Numbered from the stretch's first letter, positions 9,701 through 18,999 are shown. The stretch is 64,000 nt of DNA from Dugong dugon (GCA_030035585.1 CM057462.1:64948734-65012733), one strand, 5' to 3'. Translations and numbers: made by a program. The notes: a model not told the origin generated them from the letters alone.

Positions 9701-11963
9701 ACTCCCCTCATCCCCTTTGTCCACCCATAGCTTTCGGCCACATTTACCATTCCCATCTGGCAGTGGTTCCTAACCCGGTTTGGCAAGAAGACAGCTGTGT
9801 ACATTGGGATCTCAGTGAGTGGGGCTGGAGGGGTAGGGTCTTGCTTGGGTTGGAGGTTGCTGGAGGGAGCTTCCTAGCTGACGCAGCTTCCTATACCCTC
9901 TCCCCTAGTCAGCAGTGCCATTTCTTATCTTGGTGGCCTTCATGGAGAGTAACCTGATTGTCACTTACGTGGTAGCCGTGGCTGCTGGCATCAGCGTGGC
10001 AGCTGCCTTCTTACTGCCCTGGTAAGTTGTATAGGCCCATGGATATGGGCTTCTTGGGGAGAGTTCTGTGTTGCTTCTCTACCCCCAGGCCATTCTGTGG
10101 GTCCAGATTAGGGGTGGGACACATCTGCCCTATGCAGTTGTGCAGTTGTGAACTGTGCAGTAACACCTAACCAAGGTAGTAAATGGGAGCTAAAATCTGG
10201 TCTGGACTCCACTCGCCAAGCTGAGCACCAAGAGGGGCTACTTCAGCTTGGAGGAAGGGGCCTACTTTTCTAATTCACATAAAGGTGGCATCGCCTCACT
10301 GAGCTGTGTGCCTGTGGGGCCGCAAGCTCCTAGAGAGCCACCCCTATTCATTGGCACAGAGCCACCATATGGACTAGCAGGGGACCTGGGGTTGCAAGGT
10401 GGGTGGGTCCTCATGACTGACCCTGCCTGTGAAGGTCCATGCTGCCCGACGTCATTGATGACTTCCACCTGAAGCAGCCCCGCTCCCGCGGGACTGAGCC
10501 CATCTTCTTCTCCTTCTATGTCTTCTTCACCAAGTTTGCCTCTGGAGTCTCGCTGGGCATCTCCACCCTCAGTCTCGAGTAAGTAGGGTGGGGGTCTAGA
10601 GTGGGGCTGGGCTGGGCTGAGCAGGGCTAGGCCCTGGATGCCCCATCCTCACCGCTTCCCCGCCCACCGTGCCCACAGTTTTGCCGGGTACCAGACCCGT
10701 GGCTGCTCCCAGCCGGCTCACGTCAAGTTTACACTGAAGATGCTGGTGACCATGGCTCCCATAGTCCTCATCCTGCTGGGCCTGCTGCTCTTCAGGCTGT
10801 ACCCCATTGATGAGGAGAAGCGGCGGCAGAACAAGAAGGCCCTGCAGGCTCTGAGGTGAGAGCGGGGAGAAGGCAGGGGAGAAGGCAGGGGAGGTGGAGG
10901 AAGGGTGTCATCCAGTCTCAGCCCTCAAGTCAGACAGCTTGGCCCATGGCCAAGTCCAGACTTAGCTCCTACACGTCTTCCCTTGGTGGCCCGCCCCTCT
11001 TCTGCCCCTTCCTGCTGCCAATTCGTAATAGCAGCTAACATTTCTTGAACACTTAATTTTGCACCAGGCACTGTGCTGAGTATTTTTACATGTATTCATT
11101 TAACAAATTCTTAATGGATGCCTACTGTGTGCCAGGCGGTGTTCTAGTGAACAAAACAGACAAAATCCCTGCCCTCATGGAGCTTATGTTTTAGGGACTG
11201 TGCATTCTTTATTTCCTGCAGTCCTCCAACAACTCTAGGTGTCGCAGATTCATATCATTCCCACCCACTCTGCAGATGATGAAACTTAGGCTTAATCAGG
11301 AAGAGTGACTGGCTCAGCTAATAAGGAGTAGAGGTGGGGTTTGAATCCCAGTGTTCTGACTCCGGAGTCACTGATTGGTACTAACAGTTAACTGCTTAAC
11401 TACTAACTGAAAGGTTGGTGGTTTGAACCCACCCAGAGGTGCCTCGGAAGAAAGGCCTGGTGATCTGCTTCCGAAAGCCCACAGCCTTGAGTGGAGCACA
11501 GTTCTATTCGGCACACATGGGATGGCCAGGAGTCGGAATGGACTTGACGGCAACTGGTTTTTTCAGAGCCACTTTTCCTGGCATGTAGGACCTCAGGTGT
11601 GGCCTGAGCCCTGCCTCTCAGGAGATGCGAGGGCAGAATAGAATGAGTGATGCCAGGCCAGTCCAGGCCAAAGCATAGTCTTGGTGATTATGATGCTCTG
11701 TGGGCACCAAGAACAGTGAACAGTGTAACCAGCAGTTTCTGCGCTGGAAATGGGAGTGAGCGAGCTCTCTAAGTCCTGTGGTTTAGATTGATCTGACAGC
11801 TGGCAAAGACTGGCAGACCAAGAACCCTTGAGGAATGAGGTAGGTGGGGGCGGAGGTGGGTAAGGAAGCTTTCTCCAACTGTCTCCTCTGGCTCTGCAGG
11901 GATGAGGCCAGCAGCTCAGGCTGCTCCGACACAGACTCCACAGAGCTGGCCAGCATCCTCTAG
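646..11963 (+). CDS. MFSD2A: MFSD2A, sodium-dependent lysophosphatidylcholine symporter 1 (14 coding exons, spliced)
   Basis: The spliced product is 529 aa, one residue shorter than the 530-aa human isoform because of a shorter lysine run near residue 34. It matches that protein along its whole length. It is a 12-helix major facilitator superfamily transporter. The family imports lysophosphatidylcholine-DHA with Na+ across the blood-brain barrier and suppresses caveolar transcytosis. Coding exons total 1,590 bp including the TAG at 11961, and all introns are GT-AG. Known key residues are present at the expected places: D92 and D96 (human D93, D97; Na+ site), T158, S165, S338 and P401 (human disease positions T159, S166, S339, P402), K435 (human K436; lipid head group), and C211 with C459, placed to form the extracellular disulfide. 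No stop or frameshift is seen. The gene is very probably functional. Confidence 0.97.
739..2121 (+). other. MFSD2A: MFSD2A intron 1
   Basis: 1.4 kb, phase 0. The first third is still CpG-rich; the remainder is GC-rich single-copy-looking sequence. I see no recognisable repeat or RNA gene. Confidence 0.85.
2122..2253 (+). CDS. MFSD2A: MFSD2A coding exon 2
   Basis: Residues 32-75: a basic KEPKKQQQ stretch followed by transmembrane helix 1 with the motif GGAPYQVTG and the sequence [12 protein letters not shown]. Acceptor tttcccag, donor gtgagt, both phases 0. Confidence 0.96.
2254..3720 (+). other. MFSD2A: MFSD2A intron 2, with a GGGA/GGAA microsatellite
   Basis: 1.47 kb. Holds a purine-rich simple repeat at about 3424-3470 (GGGA units grading into GGAA). 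At its 3' end a second AG at 3682-3683 lies 37 bp before the used acceptor and matches the position of the human long-isoform acceptor. Confidence 0.8.
3424..3470 (+). repeat. (GGGA)n/(GGAA)n microsatellite
   Basis: Seven or so GGGA units followed by GGAA units, all purine on the plus strand. Confidence 0.9.
3721..3845 (+). CDS. MFSD2A: MFSD2A coding exon 3
   Basis: Residues 76-117 (W117 is split as TG|G). Encodes helix 2 with the signature [13 protein letters not shown], which contains the sodium-site acidic residues D92 and D96, then the cytosolic 2-3 loop with LGRLMPW. Human has the same split codon. A proline after the SKS motif in human is serine here. Confidence 0.96.
4175..4400 (+). 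repeat. MIR SINE
   Basis: Classic MIR core: tttgaatcctagctttacca, cttgggcaagtcacttaaca and tgtaaaatggggataataat occur in order. Ancient and diverged. Confidence 0.85.
5930..6570 (+). repeat. L2 LINE 3' region, interrupted by an L1 fragment
   Basis: Recognisable L2 text: an exhorted pattern of caggtcttggcacagatgtc, gaggcctaccctgtccac, then tagaatgtaagttcca. After the L1 fragment it resumes with the L2 tail (agtgcccagcccatagttgg, aataaatatttcttgagt). Old and diverged. Confidence 0.75.
6320..6487 (-). mobile_element. L1 3'-end fragment (elephant-type L1)
   Basis: Begins with a T-rich run (poly(A) on the minus strand) and continues with the 3' UTR text found in the other L1s of this window (acagaacaagtagtttctca, ggttaacaaccccacgacat). 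Short flanking similarity (tccaat-tttt) may be the target duplication. Confidence 0.75.
6585..6740 (+). repeat. MIR SINE
   Basis: Contains gatgaggaaatgaggcccag, ttaaataacttgcctagga and the 3' end with cattctcttaaccattgc. Confidence 0.75.
7328..7451 (+). CDS. MFSD2A: MFSD2A coding exon 4
   Basis: Residues 117-158. Helix 3 ([17 protein letters not shown]), the short loop VPDFPRGQ, and most of helix 4. The last codon is T158, the counterpart of human T159, whose change to Met causes microcephaly. Confidence 0.96.
7587..7665 (+). CDS. MFSD2A: MFSD2A coding exon 5
   Basis: Residues 159-185 (R185 split C|GG). Encodes [12 protein letters not shown], including S165 (human S166, disease position), and the cytosolic [15 protein letters not shown] loop. 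It follows a short intron of 135 bp. The donor is gtaagt. Confidence 0.95.
8049..8206 (+). CDS. MFSD2A: MFSD2A coding exon 6
   Basis: Residues 185-237. Helix 5 ([17 protein letters not shown]) and the large extracellular loop with C211. The loop has one N-glycosylation sequon, NRT at N226. The position of the other human sequon (NSS) reads SDS here, so it is lost. Confidence 0.95.
8291..8462 (-). mobile_element. AfroSINE (minus)
   Basis: Starts on the plus strand with an A-rich run, then the inverted AfroSINE text (gttgagtcgattcggactca, cgtagggtttccaaggagcg, the inverted B box and gctcttaaccgctacaccac). tRNA-derived head at the 8462 end. Confidence 0.9.
8470..8830 (+). repeat. two MIR SINE fragments
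   Basis: The first (about 8470-8660) has gcagataaggaaattgaggc and tttcccagggtcatagagct. The second (about 8700-8820) has tttcacagatggagacagtg and tggcccaaggtcatgaag. Confidence 0.7.
8844..8934 (+). CDS. MFSD2A: MFSD2A coding exon 7
   Basis: Residues 238-268 (E268 split G|AA). Helix 6, [20 protein letters not shown], followed by GVREQRE entering the central cytosolic loop. The acceptor is cttaatag, a weaker polypyrimidine tract than its neighbours. Confidence 0.94.
9056..9177 (+). CDS. MFSD2A: MFSD2A coding exon 8
   Basis: Residues 268-308. The central cytosolic loop is diverged from human ([11 protein letters not shown]), then [17 protein letters not shown] and the start of helix 7, which are near-identical to human. 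Confidence 0.95.
9379..9462 (+). CDS. MFSD2A: MFSD2A coding exon 9
   Basis: Residues 309-336: [16 protein letters not shown] of helix 7 and [13 protein letters not shown] entering helix 8. Codon-boundary exon; donor gtgcgt. Confidence 0.95.
9731..9814 (+). CDS. MFSD2A: MFSD2A coding exon 10
   Basis: Residues 337-364: [29 protein letters not shown]338 corresponds to human S339, a disease position. RFGKKTA is the conserved 8-9 loop motif. Confidence 0.95.
9909..10021 (+). CDS. MFSD2A: MFSD2A coding exon 11
   Basis: Residues 365-402 (W402 split TG|G). Helices 9 and 10; LLPW carries P401 (human P402, disease position). The preceding intron is only 94 bp. Confidence 0.95.
10435..10578 (+). CDS. 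MFSD2A: MFSD2A coding exon 12
   Basis: Residues 402-450. [14 protein letters not shown] loop and helix 11 [20 protein letters not shown] with K435, the counterpart of human K436. D450 is split GA|T. Confidence 0.95.
10679..10855 (+). CDS. MFSD2A: MFSD2A coding exon 13
   Basis: Residues 450-509. [12 protein letters not shown] with C459, then helix 12 ([18 protein letters not shown]) and the cytosolic tail [18 protein letters not shown]. Human reads RVKFTLN where this reads HVKFTLK. Confidence 0.95.
10856..11899 (+). other. MFSD2A: MFSD2A intron 13 with MIR-age repeats and an AfroSINE
   Basis: 1.04 kb. Ancient mammalian repeat at about 11029-11360 (gcaccaggcactgtgctgag, gaacaaaacagacaaaatcc, MIR-like 3' part), then a diverged AfroSINE at about 11370-11568. 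Confidence 0.8.
11370..11568 (+). mobile_element. AfroSINE (plus), diverged
   Basis: Contains gaaaggttggtggtttgaac (B-box region), gatctgcttccgaaagccca and the tail gagtcggaatggacttgacg. Lies within MFSD2A intron 13, sense to the gene. Confidence 0.8.
11900..11963 (+). CDS. MFSD2A: MFSD2A coding exon 14 and stop
   Basis: Residues 509-529 and TAG at 11961-11963. Encodes the acidic/serine tail [20 protein letters not shown], nearly identical to human; the acceptor is gctctgcag. Confidence 0.96.
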
Positions 11964-12279
11964 GGCCTGCTGTGGGGCCCGAAGTCACCGTGCACAAGGC
12001 CTGGGTCACCAGGCCACATGGGGGGTCAGGTGCTACTTGCCCGCTCACTGAACAGCTGGTCGACAGATGCCAGGACAGGAGCCGAAGACTCAGGAGTGAG
12101 TGCCCCAGAACACTTTCAGTGCCCGCTGTGGGGCAGGTGGTCCAGCCTCCTGCTTCCCCTCTGCCCTCGCATGGGCTGCTACTGTGAATATGCCAAGGAC
12201 TGCTCGGGCCTAGCCCAGAACACTAATGTAGAAACATTCTATACAGAGACTAATTAATAACTTAATGACTGTGTATATA

Positions 12280-12486
12280 AGGACCCCTGCTGGCACAGTG
12301 GTTAAGCGCTTGGCTGCTAACCAAAAGGTCGGCGGTTCGAACCCACCAGCCACTCCTCGGGAGAAAGATATGGCGGTCTGCTCCCATAATATTATAGCCT
12401 TGGATACCCTATGGGGCAGTTCAACTCTGTCCTATAGAGCCGTTATGAGTTGGAATTGACTCAATGGCAATGAGTTTGGTTTTTTG
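12280..12486 (+). mobile_element. AfroSINE (plus) in MFSD2A 3' UTR
   Basis: tRNA-like head with A box (tggcacagtggttaagcgct) and B box (ggtcggcggttcgaacccac), body, and tail tatgagttggaattgactca. Flanked by gtatat on both sides, a possible short target duplication. Confidence 0.92.
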
Positions 12487-12523
12487 GAGTATGTATATGT
12501 GAGCTATTAATGTTATTAATTTT

Positions 12524-12529
12524 CATAAA
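12524..12529 (+). terminator. MFSD2A: probable poly(A) signal variant CATAAA for MFSD2A
   Basis: Located 36 bp after the AfroSINE in an AT-rich context. Chosen because no AATAAA/ATTAAA is nearby. Confidence 0.4.
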
Positions 12530-12659
12530 AGCTGGAAAATTGGGCTTCTGTTTCTGTCTTTGTCCTCTGCCACTCACTAAGCCTCTCTGTCCCAAAGCTC
12601 AGATAGAGGGAACAGAAGCCAGGGTGCCACCGGGTGGGACAATGTATCTGGAGATGTGA

Positions 12660-12910
12660 TAACATCATCAGCTAACATCTATAAGCACCTACTCTGTACC
12701 AGGCACCATGTGGAGGCTTTACATTCCTTTTGCTGGTGTTCTCATTTAATCCTGGAAACCGTTTTCTCAAGTCAGCATTATCCGCCTTTAAAAGATAAAG
12801 AAACCAAGCTCCAGGGTAGGGAGGGACTTGGCTAAAGTCATGGAGCCAGGAATAACCTAACTGGAATTCCCTCCCAAGTGCGTGAGATGTCAGAATCTTA
12901 GCCACCACCC
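12660..12910 (+). repeat. MIR SINE
   Basis: Contains agcacctactctgtaccagg and the 3' MIR part with aaagtcatggagccaggaat. The surrounding 12550-12660 and 12910-13430 stretches show no recognisable gene or repeat. Confidence 0.75.
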
Positions 12911-13639
12911 TCTGCTCCTGTGTTTGAGAATGACTGCCTGAAGCAGGAAGTGTTCTGCCCTTGCGCATGTGCTGTGCTTCCCGCCCTGTGCATGTCTGAG
13001 CAAGTGTGCGGCTGGCTGTGCTGGGGCTGACTTTAGACTCTGTGACTGGGGTCCTGTGTGGTCCCTGGAAACCTGTGAATCTTCCTTCACAACTGTTATT
13101 GACAGTGTTGGAGCATGAGAATGTATCTGGCTGGGCTTGGAGGGGATGTTGGATGGGGGGTGTCTCACCACTGGTGTGCTGGTAAAAAACCACCTCTGGT
13201 GGGGAAGGGGTGTTTGGGAAGGCCTAGTTTGTAACATTTGCCAATTTCCATGGTGTAAATACTCCTGTCACAGCTGATTTCAAGTTACCAGTGGTTGTAC
13301 TATCTTACAGAACTCCTGAAAATGTAACAGTTGGCTCTTGGAAGCTGGTAGGAGCTTGCTCCAGTGTAATCCTGAGTCTCATACACTTAGACCAAATCCC
13401 AAAACTCGCAGGAATGCAAAGCTAGCAGGATCTAGAGGTTACCAGCCCAACCCCTTTATTTTATAGATGGGTAAATGAGGCCCAGGGAAGAGAAGTGTTT
13501 AGACTATTCAGGCTTGATTTTTACCTTGGGTGTGGGGATCCATTTTGGAGGGTGGGGTGGGGCGGGACTGGGAACAGGGCTCATTTCGCTGCTGAAGCTC
13601 TGCCAAGCCACTTTTTAATTTTATAAATTTTATGAAGTG

Positions 13640-13855
13640 TTACTCGCCGGCACTGTTATACATGTTTAATAAGTATTAATACAATTAGTCCTCATAACCT
13701 CCCTATGAGGTAGGTACTAGTCTTACACATGAGAAAACTGAGGCACAGAGAAGTTTAGTGACTTGCCTAAGGCCACACAGTGAATGGAGGAGGTGGCATT
13801 TGAATCTAGGTAGTGTGGCTATAGGGCCTGTGCACTTAACCACTGTTATGCTGTT
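13640..13855 (+). repeat. MIR SINE
   Basis: Contains ctccctatgaggtaggtact, gagaaaactgaggcacagag and acttgcctaaggccacacag. Confidence 0.85.
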
Positions 13856-13979
13856 AAGTGAAACCAATACAGTTTTGCCACCACCAAGCCAGGTCCCACC
13901 ACCTTTGGGGCCTCCGTCCTAGAAGGTCAGAGGCTGCTTGGGCAACAGCTGATCTGGCCTCTGTAGCTGGGGCTCTTAA

Positions 13980-14196
13980 AACCAAAAACAACCAAACCCG
14001 TTGCCATGGACTGGATTCCAACTCATAGCGACCTTATAGGACAGAATAGAACTGCCCCATAGGGGTTCCAAGGCTATAAATCTTTATGGATGCAGACTGC
14101 CACATCTTTCTCCCACAGAATGGGTGGTGGGTTCAAACCACCCAACTTTTGGTTCACAGGCAAGCACTTTAACCACTGCACCACCAGGGCTCCTTT
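13980..14196 (-). mobile_element. AfroSINE (minus)
   Basis: Inverted AfroSINE: tail ggattccaactcatagcgac, body ggggttccaaggctataaat, inverted head aaccactgcaccaccagggc. Confidence 0.9.
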
Positions 14197-14367
14197 TAGA
14201 GCACTTAGGTACTCAGGTAATATTTGCAGAGGTCCACTCACACCTCTCATACCTCCCCTTCTCCCTGTGTTCTTGTTAGGTGCCATAGAGTCAGTTTTGA
14301 CTCATAGTGACCCCACGTGACAAATAAACTGCCACATAAGATTTTCTAGGCTGTAATCTTTACTGAA

Positions 14368-14580
14368 GGAGCCCAGGTGGTGCAGTGGTTAAAGCACTTG
14401 GCTGCTAACCAGATGTCGGCGGTTTCAACCTACCAGCGGCTCCGCAGAAGAAAGATGTAGCAGTCTGCTTCTGTAAAGATTTACAGCCTTGGAAACCCTG
14501 TGGGGCAGTTCTACTCTGTCCTACAGGGTCGCTATGAGTTGGAATCTGCTCCACGGCAGTGAGCTTGGTTTGGTTTTTGG
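14368..14580 (+). mobile_element. AfroSINE (plus), first inserted into a SINE
   Basis: Complete head to tail. Flanked by AATCTTTACTGAA at 14355-14367 and 14581-14593, the target duplication. Confidence 0.92.
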
Positions 14581-14593
14581 AATCTTTACTGAA

Positions 14594-14808
14594 AGGAGCC
14601 CAGGTGGTGCAGTGGTTAAGGGGTCAGCTGCTAACCAAAAGGTTGGTAGTTTGAACCCACCGGCCACTCCGTGGGAAAAAGAAGTGGCAGTCTGCTTCCA
14701 TAAAGATTATAGCCTTAGAAACCCTAAGGGGCAGTTCTACTTTGCCGTACAGGGTAACTGTGAGTCAGAATCGACTCGATGGCAGCGAGTTTGGTTCAGT
14801 TTTTGGTT
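14594..14808 (+). mobile_element. AfroSINE (plus), second at the same site
   Basis: Complete copy flanked by AATCTTTACTGAA at 14581-14593 and 14809-14821. It differs at many positions from the copy at 14368, so it is not a recent tandem duplicate. Confidence 0.92.
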
Positions 14809-14999
14809 AATCTTTACTGAAGCAGATCGTCAGGTCTTTTCTCCTACAGAGGGAGCCACTGGGTGGGTTCAGCTGCCAACCTTTCAGTCAGGAGCCAAGT
14901 GGTTAACTACTGCACCATCGGGGCTCCCTGTTCTTCCTCTACTCCAATCAATAACCACCAAGTTCTGTTTCTTTTTTTTGGTAACTTCCTAAACTGCTT

Positions 15000-15340
15000 C
15001 CTTCCCAACCCTATAATCACTTCTCAGGGTTTATCTTCTATCACCTGGATGATTATACCAGTATCCTCACTGGTCTATTTGTCTCTGATTCGATCTCCTC
15101 ACATTCCTTCCACAAACTATCCAAGATAACCAAGTAGCTCTGCTATTTAGAAACCCTTCTGTGAGTCCTCATTGCCTTCAGTAGACGTCTGAGACCGTTG
15201 CTGACCTCCATGGCCCCAGATCTAGATGCAGCCCTTCTTACAGGCTACCTGCCTCGCCCTGGAATACACCTCTGGTTTCTGCTCCCTCTGCCTGGTCCAC
15301 CTGGACACTCATCCAACGTGTCCTGGCTCCAGCCTGTCTT
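15000..15340 (+). repeat. L2 LINE fragment
   Basis: L2-like text: actccttctgtgagtcct-type sequence, ccctggaatacacctctggt, tgctccctctgcctggtcca. Old. The following 15340-15940 bp show no recognisable feature. Confidence 0.6.
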
Positions 15341-15944
15341 GCTGAAGAAGTGACTGCGCCTCACCCCTGGATGCAATGCTGAGAGTCCATGTCCTCTTCA
15401 CCACAGTCTCCCCACTCTGAGCCCAGGACCATGCTGGCCCCAGACCCAGCTCCCACTGACTTACTATGACGCTTCTCTCCGGGTCTCAGTTTCTCCCAAC
15501 TGTACAATTATTTGAAATCAGAGATCTTGGCCCCTCTCCAGTTTCATGCTCTCCCCAAAATCGCTCTTCTCAAAGACCCCTGCTGAATTCTGGGGGGATG
15601 GCTTGGAGGTGGGACAGGTAGGGAAAATGCGAAAGCTCATTGGGATCCCAGAAACCCCTTGGGTCATTGGCCACTCCAGATCCCTTCCGGACAGCTCATA
15701 CCTGCCCATCCTTTGGGAGAAGTGCCATCTTGACTTCCTCCACGCTTGGCATTCAGCATTACTTTCTACAACAAAACCTGCCTCTCCCTGTCCGCTTGGT
15801 CCTGCTCCCGCCAGTGAAACCAATGCCGTCCCCTCCCCACCTCCCACCCCCAAGGACCAAGTGTGGCTCTGGCTCCATCTGCTGGAAGAAAGGCAACACC
15901 TCAACATTGCAAAGAAGGAATTGTGGTCTACTGGCCTTGACTGA

Positions 15945-16560
15945 CTCATTCATTGAACAAATATTTACAATGAACCTACTATGTGTCAGGTACCTGCTAG
16001 GCCCTGGGGATAGAGTAGTGAACAAAATAGAGCTCTTGTTCTTGGTGAGGACCACCAAACAAATAAACAGGTAAATCAGATAACTTCAGATCGTATAAAC
16101 ACCATGAAAGAAATCAGCAGGGTGATAAGAGGGATGCAACTGGTCTGAAGGCTACTTTGGGTGCTTAGGAAAGAATGTCCTGAGAAAGTGACTTGAATCA
16201 TGAAGGAGAATTAGCTAAGCATTCCAAGAGCTTAGGGGGAAAGCATTCTGGGTAGAAGAGACAGCTAGCACAAAGACCCTGAGGTGGGAAAGGGCTTAGT
16301 ATATTCAAAGTACGGAAGGGAGACCAGTGCAGCCAGAGTGTACTAAACGAGAGGGTGGATGATATGAACCGGTGTTGGAGAGGAGCCAGATCATCCAGGA
16401 CCTTGTAGCCCATGGTGAGAGTTTGAATTTTATTCTGAGAGCAGCCGAAAAGTCATGGAAGCGATTTAAGTGGAAAGGTGACTTACATTTTAAAAATGTT
16501 GCCCTTACTGCTGTGTGGAGAATTGACTGGAAAGGGGTAAATGTTGAGTGAAAGAGAACA
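15945..16560 (+). repeat. ancient mammalian interspersed repeat (L2/L1M-age)
   Basis: Contains the familiar series tcattgaacaaatatttaca, agagtagtgaacaaaataga, caaagaccctgaggtgggaa, ccaggaccttgtagcccatg. I recognise the family as old and common in mammals but do not name it with confidence. Confidence 0.6.
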
Positions 16561-16708
16561 TTAGGAGGCTCTTATATGAGATTGTTGGTGGCTCAGGCTG
16601 GGTTGGTAGACATATCATATCCCCCTTCTGAGAGTTTCTGTTTTCCCATCCACAAACTGTGGGTTAATAATCCTGCCTCCTTCAAATTAGCTGAGGTATG
16701 TACAAAGG

Positions 16709-16993
16709 AATGAATGAACCAGTCTTAGAAGAAGTACAACTAAAATGTTTCTTAAAAGTGAGGATGGTGACACTTCGGCTTGCTTACTTTGGACACGTCA
16801 TCAGGAAAGACCAATTGCTAGAAAAGCATATCATGCTTGGTAGAGCAGAGGGTCAGAAAAAACGAGGGAAACCTTCAATAAGATGCATTGACACAATAGC
16901 CACAACAATGGTCTCAAATATACCAATGATCATGAAGATGGAGCAGGATCACTCTGTTGTACAAAAGGTCGCCATGAGTCGGCAACTAACAAC
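16709..16993 (+). mobile_element. RTE (BovB-like) LINE 3' fragment
   Basis: Its plus frame keeps the BovB-type C-terminal text (LAYFGHVIRKDQLLEKHIML, then EGQKKRGKPSIR), ending in a ctaacaac tail. Flanked by ATGTACAAAGG (16698) and ATGTACAGAGG (16994), a 10/11 target duplication. 5' truncated. Confidence 0.85.
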
Positions 16994-17217
16994 ATGTACA
17001 GAGGCTGCTTATGCATTATGATTCTAGGGGAGAAAATACTAGTTTGTTCAGCAAATATGAACTCAGTGAGCACCTACTATGTGCCAGCCCCTGTGTCTGA
17101 GAAAACTGATATTAACTGAGTAAAGATGAGTGTCATGAATATTACAAGGAAAAGCAAGGAGCTATGAAAAGTGTGTAACAGGGTCAGAGAAGGTTGAGAG
17201 CTCCAAACTGCAATCAG

Positions 17218-17428
17218 AACTGTGCTGTTCAACATGTTAACCTGTAGCCACATATGGTTATTTAAAATGTAAAATAATTAAAATGAAATAAAATTAATAA
17301 TTCAATTCCTCAATCATACTAGTCACATTTTAAGATCTCAGTAGTCACTTATTACTAGCAGCTACTGTGTTAGATGGTGCAGATATAGAACACTTCCATC
17401 ATTGCAGAAAATTCTATTGCTCAGTGCC
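17218..17428. mobile_element. hAT-Charlie-like non-autonomous DNA transposon
   Basis: Contains tgtagccacatatggttatt, tactagtcacattttaagat, gatatagaacacttccatca and ends near ctattgctcagtgcc, as in mammalian MER-type hAT elements. Exact family not assigned. Confidence 0.6.
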
Positions 17429-17599
17429 AAGTTAGAAGATACAGTGAAAGAGAAGACCACATTTATGAGAGCAACAAAATACCTAGATACAAAGAAAAAA
17501 AAAAAAAAGGGTATAAAGAAACAAAAAAAATTCTTTGTCAGACCACATGACAATTTTTGGTCATGACCCCCTGCCTGGACATCCCTGTATTTCAGAACA

Positions 17600-17790
17600 C
17601 AAAGTATCATCTCTTTGGGAATCTTCCCTGACTCTTCCAGGCTGGGTCAGAGGTTCCTCCAGGCTCCCCCAGTGCATCTCTATCTCTCTCATTGGACTGT
17701 GAGCTCCTCGAGGGCTTTGCGTCTCTGGCAGCTAACACAGTGCCTGGCACAGAGTAGGAGTTGATAATACATGTTGAAGAAAAGAAGGGA
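17600..17790 (+). repeat. L2 LINE tail
   Basis: L2 3' end text: ttggactgtgagctcctcga, gcctggcacagagtaggagt. The stretch 17790-18350 has no recognisable feature. Confidence 0.65.
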
Positions 17791-18379
17791 GGCAGGGAGA
17801 AAGGAGAGGGGAGAAGAAAGAGCAGCAATGACAGAGGAGATAGGGAGCCAGAGAAGGTTTAGGACTGGGTGTTTTGGACTAGATCCAGTGCTTCCTCTAG
17901 GGCAGTTGCGCAGGGCTGGGTGGGGCTCACATCTCCAGAGCAATCAAGGAATTCCCTGATTTTTGTGGCCTACGGTCCTTCCTGGGGTGAGGCCCGAGCC
18001 ATAAGGAAGTCCAGCCCAAGGTGAGCCCCGATTGCTCACCGTCCAGAAAACTGCCTTCTGTCTGGCAATGATCTTGTTGAAACTGGCCTGGGATGTTGGA
18101 CTGGACTCCACTCCCCTCCCGACTCAAGGTGATCTAAGGTGGCCTGGATGGACTGGAGTAGTCTAGGATGACCTAGAATCAGAGAAGCAGGGAGGGGCTG
18201 GACTGTCAGTGCTTATGTTTCATGGAAGGTAGAGAATGAGGTCTGAAGCTTCTCTGACTCTCCTGTCTCCTATTACAGTCCTATAGTCACTCATCCCAGC
18301 ACCTACCTTTCGCTTCAGTGACTTCTACGCAGCATCAGAGGATGCCAGTACTGGGGAAGGCAAAGGAACCACCCCGCCT

Positions 18380-18490
18380 AAAGCAACCCCGCTCACCATG
18401 TGAGAGGGTAAGGGAGCTGCCTGAGGTTACACAGCTAGTGACAAGCAGAAGCAGGTAGAATCCAGTCTCACTCTCAGCCTTCAGTTCTGC
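18380..18490 (+). repeat. MIR SINE fragment
   Basis: Contains gctgcctgaggttacacagc and tagtgacaagcagaagcag. Confidence 0.5.
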
Positions 18491-18602
18491 TTTCCCACCA
18501 AGTACATCAGTTTCTTAAGGACCACAACCCTTATCTTTTGTCCTCCTCTCCTCCGTCACTTCTGCCAGGCCCCAGTCTCCAGAGCTAGTTTCCCACCAGT
18601 CT
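18491..18602 (+). repeat. unclassified ~110-bp segment, copy 1
   Basis: From tttcccaccaagtacatcag to ctagtttcccaccagtct. A diverged second copy lies at 21914-22018. Family unknown. The stretch 18602-18987 shows nothing recognisable. Confidence 0.55.
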
Positions 18603-18999
18603 ATGGCTTGAAGAGGGTGGGCTTGGTCAGCTCTGTTGACACCAAGAGGCGGGGGCACGGTGTAGGAGGATCTGCACCATCCCTGTTATTCCATGGGCAG
18701 ACGTCATGAGGGGAGGGCCCTAGGTTATCTAATCCAAGCCCCACTTGATACTTGGACATCCTCTTCAACATCCCTGCCTTGTGGCTGGCTGACTGGCTGC
18801 CTTCTGCTTACACTGACAGACAGCTCACTATGGCCCGAGGCAGCCTATTTCACTTCTGGAGAGCACTGAGTGTGAAAAAGTTCTTCGTCATCTTGCATGG
18901 AAACTGTCTTCCTGTGGCTTGGCCTGAAATGCTCAAAACAATGCTCAAAACACTCCCTTCCTCTGCCTCATTCCAGACCTGCAGAAATGGGTTCAAGTC

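Larger units (their letters stand above)
11964..12550 (+). other. MFSD2A: MFSD2A 3' UTR (inferred) with inserted AfroSINE
   Basis: AT-rich end. CATAAA at 12524-12529 is the best poly(A) signal variant seen; no canonical AATAAA occurs between the stop and 12550. About one third of the UTR is an AfroSINE. The 3' end is inferred. Confidence 0.6.
14270..14930 (-). mobile_element. AfroSINE (minus) split by two later AfroSINEs
   Basis: The tail half lies at about 14270-14367 and the head half resumes at 14809-14930 (cagctgccaacctttcagtc, actactgcaccatcggggct). The two halves are separated by two plus-strand AfroSINEs. Confidence 0.85.

Noticed and set aside
12672-13193. 173-codon minus-strand frame after MFSD2A
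   Set aside because: Overlaps a MIR and shows no recognisable domain or coding signature.
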